Source: Hydractinia symbiolongicarpus
Taxonomy: Eukaryota > Cnidaria > Hydrozoa > Anthoathecata > Hydractiniidae
Assembly (NCBI RefSeq): GCF_029227915.1
Contig: NC_079888.1
Location: forward strand, 8,663,001 to 8,727,000
DNA length: 64,000 nt
Direction: 5' to 3'
Part shown: positions 22,701-33,100 of the stretch, one piece after another
Layout: every line of letters begins with the position of its first letter
Numbering within the stretch: position 1 is the first letter of the stretch
The notes under the pieces: generated by a model
The model's database searches: none
The model's input: only the letters and a program-made list of their open reading frames with translations
Told to the model about the DNA's origin: nothing
Translations under genes and position numbers: made by a program

Positions 22701-24705
22701 ATCGCCGTTTTTCGTTTTTAAACTTTTGAAAATGGGATCTAAAAAAAACATTTCTATCGCCGTTTTTCGTTTTTAAACTTTTTAAAATGCGATCTAAAAA
22801 AACATTTCTCTCGCCGTTTTTCGTTTTTCAACTTTTAAAAATGCGATCTAAAAAAATATTTCTATCGCCGTTTTTCGTTTTTAAACTTTTAAAATGCGAT
22901 CTAAAAAATATTTTATTTTGAAACTCATATACGAATTTAATACAATGTCAAACGATTTTCTTTTTTTTAAAACCATACGCATCTAATTAAAATCTCATAC
23001 GAATTTTTTATTAAACTCGTACGAATTTAACTCATACGAATTTGATTTAAAACTTATACGAATTTAATTTAAAACTCATACGAATTTTTTTAAACTCATA
23101 CGAATTTAATTTAAAACTCATACGAATTTAATTTAAAACTCATACGAATTTAATTTAAAACTCATACGAATTTAATTAAAAACTCATACGAATTTTATAC
23201 GAATTTAGAAAAATTTCATACGAATTTAATTACTGTATGGCAAAAGAAAATTCGTATAGCATATACGAATTTTTTTGATACGAATTGCTACGAATTTTGT
23301 AGATGACCCCTAACCCCCTGCCTATACGTTCATTCCAACCCCATCCCATATTTATTAAGTTATTGAGCATGGTGGGAAAAATAATATATCCATATTATAA
23401 AATATATAAAAAGAATCAAAATTTAACAACTTCCAGAAAGGGAAGTTTTTGTGGGGATGTTCTTTGAAATCTTTTTACGGATATTTTCTCTAAGACTAGG
23501 TGAAAAGTGGTTGTATGAAAAAATGCCTTATCCTAAATACGGTCTTGAAGTCAGTAGTTTTTAAGTATCGGTTCACTCAATTATTCAATTTTTTTAGTTC
23601 TTTTTCTTACAATGGTTTCTTGCTAATTAGGGAACCTTCACAAATGGTATTATACTCCAAAAAGTTGTGCCATAATGTGCATCGATGAAAGATTACACGA
23701 TAAAATGCAGCCCACTGTTGTTTCGCATGGTTGTTATGGTGATCTACACGAAAGATTTCGTCGTCAAGGCACGAAGAATTATTCGGCACATGTAACTGCT
23801 GGTTACGCTGTTGAATATATGAAGAAGTTAGGAGGGATTGTAAGCGTCTTCTTTGGTCATACTTTTTATTTTGTCATCTTGAAAGCATTTATATGATATA
23901 TGTGGTCGTGATACTATGCATGTATGTTGATTGTAATTTTATTTAAACTGCTACTTTTTCTCCTTTTTTTTCAACTAAAATAAAGCCAAATATCTCACAT
24001 AACCACCGTTGTTCCTAATAAAACCGATATGTTTTTGCTTTCTCTTTTTCGAAAGATTTTTTCAACGTGCACTGTTTGCCAAAACTCTGTTTAACAGCGA
24101 AATCTGTGTGTTTCTCTTGGAGGAATATTTTTGCCCCCAAAATAGAAATGAAATGTTTGCTTGGAAAAAAAAATTTGAACGTGAAATCAATATTTACACC
24201 CTAGATTGACCTTGATCCAAATTATATTAGGAATTTCAGTCCTTCAGTAAAAAGGATTTTTACTTTTGTTTACACTATTTTCATATGAAATAGTTTAGTT
24301 TCTGTTTGAGCAGACATTTTTGTGTTTTTAGTTGACACGCGTTTCTGTTCTTAGGGACACTTGCATTCCTACATAACTCCCTTGGTGGAGTGGGCTGTCC
24401 AACTCTATGTGAGAGAATGGAACACAGAAGAACTCTCCGTTCCAAAGAGCATGAAAGCTCCTTACATGCGTATTGTGTTTCTCCCTGAGGTGTTTACTAA
24501 ACACTATGGGTCGAAAACAGAAGATGCTGATCGGATGATTATCGACATGTTAAACGATTTTAAACTGGCAATATTTGTCAACCCGGTTCAAGGAAGGCTC
24601 GCCACACGTGTGTCCGCGCAAATATTCAGCACGAGGAACCAGTATAAATATGCTGCACGAGTAATTAAACGGAGAGCCAACGAATTACGCTCGAAGTACA
24701 ACTGA
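19711..24705 (+). CDS. Class V PLP-dependent aminotransferase, isopenicillin-N-epimerase-like
   Basis: Four exons: 19711-20058, 21351-21873, 23631-23839, 24355-24705, encoding 476 residues; phases agree at all junctions. Fold-type I PLP enzyme. Seen: the substrate-loop motif NYGSYGTVP (97-105), the cofactor Asp in VVDAAHAPGQ (Asp269, His272), and the Schiff-base lysine in GNLHKWYYTPK (Lys295), with the spacing typical of the class. RQGTKNYSAH and a small C-terminal domain follow. Relatives include the isopenicillin N epimerase-like and selenocysteine-lyase/cysteine-desulfurase groups. The true substrate cannot be told from sequence. The first about 75 residues do not resemble bacterial relatives; the start ATG is the only one in frame in exon 1 upstream of the conserved core, but an upstream exon is possible. 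Introns 1 and 2 are swollen by transposons. Confidence 0.88.
20085..21005 (+). mobile_element. LINE fragment with PHD-like zinc finger, in intron 1 of the PLP enzyme gene
   Basis: The 3' half of the LINE family also present at 28062-29388. A Cys-rich block (KWPCGVCRKGVG, CKHWVHKKC, CKRC) at about 20230-20375 is followed by ENFCYLDDMLG and YRSETWTVKQE. Compared with the better copy it has lost a short stretch after the CRIGS motif and has stops. Same orientation as the host gene. It ends near GGACGTTAAGCCGAG. Confidence 0.88.
21941..23310. mobile_element. 1.37-kb terminal-inverted-repeat element rich in TACGAATT
   Basis: The left end is GGGGTCGTCTACAAATTTCG. The right end, read on the other strand, is GGGGTCATCTACAAAATTCG. 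TAA flanks both sides (21938-21940, 23311-23313), fitting the 3-bp TWA target of PIF/Harbinger transposases. There is no transposase, so it is non-autonomous. Both arms are packed with TACGAATT, and the centre is a 54-bp minisatellite. It makes up most of intron 2 of the PLP enzyme gene, just upstream of the exon carrying the catalytic lysine. Confidence 0.85.
22243..22925. repeat. 54-bp minisatellite, 13 copies
   Basis: Thirteen copies of a unit beginning ATGCGATCTAAAAAAACATT and ending in TTCGTTTTTCAACTTTTAAA. Most are near identical; 1-2 bp slips break the phase in places. Because 54 is divisible by 3 the array gives long open frames (18-residue repeats starting MRSKKTFLSPFF), which are most likely not translated. 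It forms the core of the inverted-repeat element. Confidence 0.93.
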
Positions 24706-26011
24706 ATTTTTTATCAACATTGACATTGCATTCAAGCTAATGTAAATATACACGCATGCGCATTTCAGACTTTGTTGCGATGCAACATAATCTACGAACA
24801 ATATGTTCCATGTTTTATATGGTCAGTATTATATATTAAAAACTTTAATCCGCGTTCTTTGCGCAAATAGTCATATTTATATATTTTTTACTTTTGTCTT
24901 AAAATTAATACAATAGAAGGCGCTCCAAACTTTTTTTGTCATTTCCGTGATCTTTTACTTGAGATGGTTTTCAATAAACGGGAATATCAATAAGAATTAG
25001 TATTTATCCGGTTAAACCTATTCAGTTTCTATTGGTATTACTATCAACGAGGGTCTTGCGAAGGGGGTGTTAATGCAATTTAAATCTCCCGAGAGATTGC
25101 TCAAGTAGACAACGGCCTAAGATATCGAACTTATCCTCATGTTGAACGCTAAGAAGGAAGGATAAATATTATATTTTTGTAGTATCTGGTATAATTCGGC
25201 TTGGGTTAAAACAAAGACCTTTCGCATTGAAAGCGAACGCTCTATACTGCAAGGTCACCAGTTACGTTCAACATTATCAGGCAGAGTTTGGTCGCTGGAA
25301 TTTCGGATGCTTTAAAATAACATATCTACAGAACAAAAAAAAGGGGGAAAAGCATGATGATCTTTTACAAGCTCGACCCCAGCACTTTTTACCGTGACGG
25401 CGCTAGAATATAAAAAAGCGCAGCGCCGTTGAGAAGCAAATAGGTGACGAGGTTGGATCTTTTAAACTGTCAACCTCCATAATCAGGACAGGCCGGCTAA
25501 TTATGTACGACAGTTAAAAAATATTAATTGGCCCTTATAAAAGTCAAATATCGCAGGCCGACTTTTGTCCGACAGTCTAATATTACTGAAGACTTATAGA
25601 ACGAACATATCGGGGCGGCAGGCCCACTTATGTTTTTATATTATTTCTCACTTATAGAACAAATATAATCGAGGCTGACTACTTTTGTATCATTCGTCAT
25701 CACTTCTGATAAGCAAATAGCCCTGGTGGAAAAGTTGTTGTTGTTCTCAAATGAAACGAAATTTCGTGGCAAATACTAAATTTTGGGATTCGCAAATTTA
25801 ATAACTTTTCACCAAACTTAATTCCCGTAAAAAGAATAATAGTTTCGCGAAATTCAGTTACTTCAAAGTATATTATGTTGAAATGTATTTACTACAAGAG
25901 TAGTTTATACTAAGAGTTTACGTCGAGACTATTTTCTTTTGCCATGTCTAGTTTTTAGGGGTGTTCCATCTTCCCCAGAGAATGTTTAATTCACAAAAGT
26001 TTGAAGAAAAA
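24706..26011. other. Intergenic, no gene seen
   Basis: 3' flank of the PLP enzyme gene. It holds scattered repeats around 25460-25700 that share GGC-GGCC-GACTTTTGT-type words. No open frame with splice support. Confidence 0.5.
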
Positions 26012-26357
26012 GCCGTAGATTAGTGGTTATAGCTTTCGTACTCTGTGCGGGAGACCGGGGTTCGATTCCTCTTGACGGCGATTCAACATGGGCGAGTGAA
26101 TGTTACCATAGCCCCGGGTTAACCCAAGCCATGTGAGGGAAATTGGGGAGATGGCACACTGTGTGGGCCGTTGGATGTTGCCGGGAGTTGTCTAGTAGAG
26201 CGTGGGCCCTACTAATTGGGTCTGCATAGCTCAAAATGAGCATTAAATACTCTAGGACTCTCCATCTAAGCCATGGCCCCTCCTGGAAATAATAGACAGG
26301 GTATATCCCTCGATATTTGTGAGGCTAGCCATGTAAAATATGCACATCTATCTATCT
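26012..26357 (+). mobile_element. tRNA-derived SINE, copy 2, uninterrupted
   Basis: Full-length reference copy: tRNA-like head GCCGTAGATTAGTGG with B box GGTTCGATTCC, body through GTTAACCCAAGCCATGTG, then GGGTATATCCCTCGATATTT and the (ATCT)n tail. It shows the site occupied by the LTR in copy 1 as empty. Confidence 0.9.
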
Positions 26358-28061
26358 AGCACAGCCGGCCTGGCCAGCCATTATATCAGCGTGTTTATAA
26401 TCCGGTCACCACGACGTAACCAGGGCAAAAAAATCCTAATCGGGCCATGCGTACAAAATCTGTCCGTCCTGTTTATAAACAGGCCGTTTTCGCAATCCGG
26501 GCAGAAAAAATATGCCACTAAGAATTATCGTCTGCATCAATTTTTTCAGGTAGCTTGCAACTTCTTGTCCCCAGGGTAACTCTAGTTCAGATTACATGTA
26601 AATATAAAATACCTTATCAAGCACAGGAGGAAGTTGGGTTAACCATATCCGAAAGTAGTCAATCAATCACAAAGAAAAATATCCAGAAAGCGAACAATAC
26701 ATAAAAAAAAAGACCTCTTTCCCCCTGTTCGTATCACACGACCCCCCTCCCCCCTCAAGATCTTCATTCCAGTATTTGTGTGCTCGTTACATAGAGAGCA
26801 AAAAAGTTAATGACGTATTGCAAAACAAGTCGGGAAGTGAAAGTTGGCTGTGAAAATCCTACCATCTTTTGTATCCTTCCCTACCCTACTTTACTAGCTA
26901 CCTAGCTACCTTTTCTTTATTTTTCCATTTTCATGAATTTTCTAGATACTTAGTTTTTGTAAAATGGGTTTATTTTATTACATGTCCAGCTAGCTTATGA
27001 TGTAAAAGGGTCATAATATTTTTAAAAGGTAGGTGATATCTTTTGTGTATGTATGATCCTTATTGGTAAAAGTTTATTCACACAAGATATTATTTCACAT
27101 TTTACAGAATTTGATGCCTCTAATCAAGTTTTAAATCTCGTATTATAGACTAAGTAGAACCAACAAACAGTCAGGAACCATAAATTAGGCTATTCTTGCG
27201 GTTGGAATGTTCTCCTTCATTGCTCTCCAATGGGGGTACAAAGTGGACTTTTCACAGTCAAACCTTCACAGTAGCAACCTTAATTAAACAGATTTTACAA
27301 GCAAAACAGTGTTAAAATGTCAGAAAATGGCAAAAATTAGGCAGTACCTAAAACATTAAAGATTTGACTAAAAAAAAAAGAATTCCTTGAAAAATCCAGT
27401 ATTGTAGTTATGAAGGTTTCACCACAAAAACATTATGATTACGGCATTAGTACACCATTTCATAATGACTGCTTAACCTAAATATATATTGGCCCGTGAT
27501 TGGTTCAGCTAGTGTTATGACGCGACCGCAAGAATTCGGTTTGACATCATAATTTTTTTGGAGGTGAAAAGTTTCCATATTTTAGGTGAAGAGAGTGCAG
27601 AGCTAGACACATTTTGGTGTTTTAAGAACAATGTTAAAAAGTATATTAGATAATTTTTAAAAACAAAATCTAGAAAGCTAGCTAAGTATCATTTCCAGAC
27701 AGATTTTTATTGTCATTACGTTCGTTAATTATTCTTTCATTTCCACAATTTTTACCATACGAATTAGGTTTGTTTTCACCTAGCAAAAATTTTAAAATGG
27801 CAGATGTAGCACAAGTGCAATTTGTTAATTAGGACAAATGTCTATGGCAACAAATGTGAACGTAGGGTATTATAGTCTATTAGTCTCCGATAGCCTATTT
27901 AGGCTATTTATCTCTCCTAATTAGGCCATCAACCTGGTATTTGCTGCCTATCACTGTTCTGTTGCATAGTTGCAACGGTTTTTAGCTAAAAACATTTTAT
28001 ATAACCTCCTTTTAATGGCCCAAAGATATATTTTCTTATTATTTAAGCTGTCAGACTATAT
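26358..28061. other. Intergenic, no gene seen
   Basis: AT-rich, with a CCCC/CTCCCCCC stretch near 26730-26755 and a CCTATTTAGGCTATTT local repeat near 27890. No exon with family similarity. Confidence 0.5.
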
Positions 28062-29388
28062 AGCATTTGGTTTATTTTGATTTAGGAAAGAGAAAGAATC
28101 TCTATTTTGCTTTTGTAGATTTAGAGAAAGCTTTTGATAGAGTGCCACGTAAAGTTATTTGGTGGGCTATGAGAAAATTAGGTGTGGATGAGTGGCTAGT
28201 TACGATGGTACAGTCTATGTACAACAATGCTAGAAGTCGTGTCAGGATTAACGATTCACTTAGTGATGAATTTAGTGTAAATGTTGGTGTACATCAGGGC
28301 TCTGTACTTAGTCCTTTGTTGTTTGTTCTAGTCTAGAAGCGCTGTCGATGGAGTTCAGTACAGGTTGTCCATGGGAGTTATTGTATGCAGATGATTTGGT
28401 TCTCATAGCAGAGTCGATGGAAGAATTAGTTGAAAAGTTTGAGAAGTGGAAGAAAGGATTAGAAGAGATAGGGCTAAAGGTAAACACAGCAAAGTCTAAA
28501 GTCATGATTAGTAGCATTGCAGCCAAATGTGACCTTGTAGTTGGAAAGTGGCCTTGTGGAGTTTGCAGGAGAGGGGTTGGTAGTAACTCAATTTTTTGTC
28601 AGACTTGCAAGCATTGGGTACATAAGAAGTGCAGTAGTATTAGTGGAAGGTTAAGAGCTGACATTCAGTTTGTATGCAAGCGTTGCAAAGGTGAGATTAT
28701 AGAGAATGAAGTATTTCCAGCTTTAATGATGTACAACAGTGGCTCGTTAGAGATAGTTGAGAACTTCTGTTACTTAGGTGATATGTTGGGCAGTGAAGGG
28801 GGTGTTGGAAGAAGTGTTACTTGCAGGATAGGTTCTGCTTGGAAAAAGTTCAGAGAGTTACTTCCTTTGTTAACTAGCAGAGTCCTGTCAATTGAGGTAA
28901 AAGGTAGGTTGTATGAGGTCTGTGTAAGAAGTGTTATGTTGTACGGTAGTGAGACATGGGCAGTGAAGCAGGAAGATCTTAACCGTTTAGAAAGGAATGA
29001 TATGAGAATGGTTAGGTGCATGTGTAACGCCAGTCTGAGAGACAGAAAGAGTTCAGATGAGCTAAGAAGCAGGCTAAGTCTCCATAGAATTAAAGATGTT
29101 ATCCAGATAAGAAGACTGATGTGGCTGAGGCACTTGGAAAGAATGGAGGAGGATAATTGGGTAAGAAAGTGTAGAGACTTGATAGTTCCTGGGGCAAAGC
29201 CCAGAGGCAGACGGAGAAAGACTTGGCAGGAGGTTATAAGGACAGACTTGATACAGAGGAAGTTGAGTTTAGATCTAACACAGTCTAGATCAGATTGGAA
29301 GAGGGTCATTAATATATCCTGTCCAACCCATGCTAGCATGGAAAACGGACGTTAAGCCGAGAATGATGATGATGATGATGATGATGAT
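28062..29388 (+). mobile_element. LINE fragment: reverse transcriptase with inserted PHD-like zinc finger
   Basis: Seen in order: AFVDLEKAFDRVPRKVIWWA, VHQGSVLSPLLFVLV, the active site LLYADDLVLIAES (about 28382), a Cys/His block PCGVCRRG-CQTCKHWVHKKC-CKRC at about 28553-28690, FCYLGDMLGSEGG, MLYGSETWAVKQE and the conserved 3' tail with ERMEEDNWVRKCRDLIVPG. A one-base deletion near 28330 breaks the frame between QGSVLSPLL and YADD. The 5' part is missing and the 3' end is (GAT)n, as expected for a 5'-truncated LINE insertion. The region 28348-29355 is still open for 335 codons. Confidence 0.92.
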
Positions 29389-30171
29389 ACTATGTAAACA
29401 CAAGTAAAAATATAAAATAGTGTTTTGCAGGAAAATTTTTTTGACATCATAGTTACAAAAAATATATATATATTCTGTATTTTAGCTTCTCAGACACATA
29501 AATATAATTATCCTATCTCCTTTATGTTTTATCATTGATCACTTTCATAGAGAAGACGTAGTCGATTTGAGTGCAAAGCGCATGAAGGCAAAGTTAAAAC
29601 TATGTTGTTACCACATACTGTTGGGCTTAAGACCAAACCCTTGTCTTTTTAAACTTGTATCAGACTTGTGTAAAAAAAGATTACACAAGTTACTAAAACC
29701 CTAACTAGTTAAAGTGAAAGTATTAATGTTTGTGTGCAAAGTGGTCATTTTGTGTCGATTAATCTCTTCACATGATATTCCAAAATCATTGTCAGATAGC
29801 CTGGATCCTGCGTGAACAAACACCCCTTCCAGTAAAAGATTGCTTTTATGTGATCTTTTTCTTGAACTTAAGAATATGGTCTTAGAAGCACGAATATATG
29901 ACTTTGTTTTTGGCTAATCTTATATCCAGTGTGATGCACAAAAAAAAGGCTTGATTAACTTCTTCCTTAAGGTTACCTTAATGCTTACGCAAGTACACAA
30001 TCTTCAAACTAACCTGGTTTGTTATGTGATCCAACTTTTCCTGACGGTCCTGATATTTCTTGCCTATAGTTTACAAGTCTAGAATGAGCTTGCAAGCGGT
30101 CAGGATTCTTGTTTTTGTTCACAAAAAAGTGCTAGAAAATATTTATTTTGTCATTTTTAGGGTAAAGTATT
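29389..30171. other. Intergenic, 5' flank of sortilin-like gene
   Basis: No gene seen. A possible acceptor (TTTTTAG at about 30154-30160) lies 12 bp before the sortilin start codon, so a 5' untranslated exon may lie upstream. Confidence 0.45.
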
Positions 30172-33100
30172 ATGAGACTAGCATTTTTTCAATTTCTTCT
30201 TTGGTGTGGAATAGTTTCAAAGTCAAAACAGTTATTCACAAGCAATACACACAGAGATTATGTGCAATATGGTGGTCCGCTAAAACAAAGAGCTCGGAGA
30301 GACATATCTCCTCTTGGTACTACTTGTACCAAGGATGTCCTTGACGAAGATGCAAAAAAGAAAATTAAGAAAAACCAAGTGAGAATTGCATTTTATGGAA
30401 AATGAAATTTTTATAAAATCTTTCAAAAATATAATTTAGGTTGAAATTGTGATACAAACTTTCTTTACCTCTACGCCTTTTGCATATGGTAAACATTTGA
30501 ACTGAAATTTATGTTATCTTATTTAATTATTTCTATGTGTTTCATGTTTTTGTGAATACCCTATTTGCTATAGAAATCAGTAAAGTGTTATAATTATTCT
30601 AAAATTATTTTGGAATGCTCACGTTTCTAAACCTATTTTAAAATGCTTGCCAATGAAACAAGAAAAAACTTGCAATTTAAACAACCATTCGCAAAGTGGA
30701 ATCTAAATATCTTAAAAGTAATTGTTTTGCAGTTTTGTTTTTCAAAATCGACAATCGAAATTCGCTTCTTTTTATCCATTTTAAATTTTTTTTTGTCCCA
30801 AAGTTGAAAAGAAATTTTACCTTCAAAACAAATTATACACAACTTAAAATTTACATTTTTTTCATGTATTTGTTGATTAATTTCGATAGGCTGAAAAAAA
30901 ATCGTTGAAACATTTCTTTTTATGAAGTAATTTTTTTGGCAGAATACATCACAAAACAATAACTAATTATTTAGAGTGAAAAATATTTTGTTCTTTGATT
31001 GGACTTTCATCCAAAACTGGAACAGAGTAATAGAGATCTGAAGAAGACAGCCTTGCAATTTGCAATTTGCTGATCAACCACATTAGTTTTTCATTAGAAG
31101 AACGCCTTTAAAAATTTTATCGAGACGTTCTCTTCTATATTTTAAATATCCGTTGTCTTTGATCCAGAGATGGTATAGCTTCCAATAGCGAAGGTAAATT
31201 TCTGCGGATTTTCTACAGGATACCAAAATATTTACTCTAAAAAAGGGACTGTGTCAGGAAAGTAGTTTGGAAACTATTTGAAACTAGTTGTTAGCCTGTG
31301 GAAAAATCCACGGGTTCACTCGTCCTTTTTATACCTCATTGCGTGCATCTCGCTGCTTGCGCAGCTAAGCTACCATTTTGCATGACAGACAGATGGACGG
31401 ACAGACAGACGTATACAGGTATTATAATATAGATAGTCGTTAACCCGTGGAAAAATCCACGGGGTCGCCCCTCCTTTAAATTAACATGTTGCAACGAAGT
31501 GGACAGAAATATATCGCATTTGGTATTGGTGCGCATTTTAAAAATTTCGTGTTTCCATTACAGGACACGGCTTTCGCGGACACACAGACAGACGACGGCT
31601 ATTATTAAATAGAAGTAATATAAGTATCTGTACAACAATTAAAACCTTAGAGTGCTAATTTGTTTTTGTTTTATAGTTTCCATTAAAAGATGACAACAAT
31701 TACGATTTACAGCTGGTTTGGCTTGGAGACAATGCTCAAGTATATGAATTATATCTCTTTGTTATCCTTTTGCATATTATTTCAATATGCTGCACATAAA
31801 TTGTGATTTTGATAAAGGTTACAAATAAATAATGAAAACTTCCTCTTTAGAAACTATTTCTTCTCACAACAACAGACTTGAATTTCTTTTTATTCCACTC
31901 CCACGCACCCTCCAAATTATATCAAAGGTATGTTCTATTATTATGACATTTGGTTTTTCTTGTGATTTCTGTTTTGAATTTGAAATTTAACAAACAGTGG
32001 TTTGTTAAATTTAGTGAGGATTATGGTTTTTCATTTGATAACGCACAAGACAAGATTAACAATACAGAAATACGCAGCTCATATGGTATTATGAAAAGTC
32101 CATTGAACAACAATAAGGTATTTTTTTTTACTTTTGCTTACTAATTAGTCGCTAAGCCTGTGGTAAAATCCACTTAGTTCGAAGAACAATGGAAAATACT
32201 GTCATTCCAATTTTGTAACGTCAGCAACAATCTCTACTGGCACAAAAGACACTGAAACGCCGCTCAAGAAAATGTATAGGATCACATACTTTTGACAAAC
32301 AGATAAGGAAATATTAGGGTTTAAAGGTCATCAACCTGTCTGTTCTAAAATGAGAAGTATGGGGAAGTTCCCAATTTTATCCCAGTGGCCCCTGGTTACC
32401 CACATGATAGAAGACCTCAGTTATTTCCAGCTGTTTCAAGAGTATAAGGCCTTAAACATAAAAACAATGAAATAAGTTTTAAAAATGCTATTGACATGAG
32501 TCGCCATGCTGTAATGTCTGGAGAATTAACATATAAAACATAAATCTTTCAGCAGCTTCAAATAAAAATATACACATCCACTTCACCTGTTACAGACAGA
32601 CACAGTCTCCATATTATTATATAGATACATCAGCATTGGGGAATCAGCAGCAGCATTTGTGAAAGCTATGGTACAAAATTGCTAACATTAAAAAAAAACA
32701 GTATAATTATGAGCAAAAATAACATTGATTTTATTTACAGTAATGAATTAGGTTTAAGGCAGCAATTTCTAAAAGATTTTTAAATTCATATTGCTATTAA
32801 GGCAGTCATTGTACAGAAGTTCTTTTCTTTTATTAATGAAATACACACAACTAAGTTTTACAATATTTGCAAATTAAGAACATTGAAACTGTTGCAATTT
32901 TAACGCTTGCTTTAAAGTAAGTAAATAAGCAAGTGAAGAACAAGTGCATTGTTTATGTTTCTGGCAACAAATAAAAACAATGCACTTCACTCGCACAAGC
33001 TGTCAACAAATAAAAACAAAATGGCTGCAGGATCTCTTGAAATGGTCTAATACACTAATTCTTTTATTTTTTATTTTTATAAAACTGTACGAGTATCCCA

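Noticed and set aside
28770-29339. 189-codon minus-strand open frame.
   Set aside because: It is antisense to the LINE reverse-transcriptase frame, which carries recognisable motifs.
30633-30959. Open frames on both strands within sortilin intron 1.
   Set aside because: No family similarity; the real exons 1 and 2 join in phase without them.
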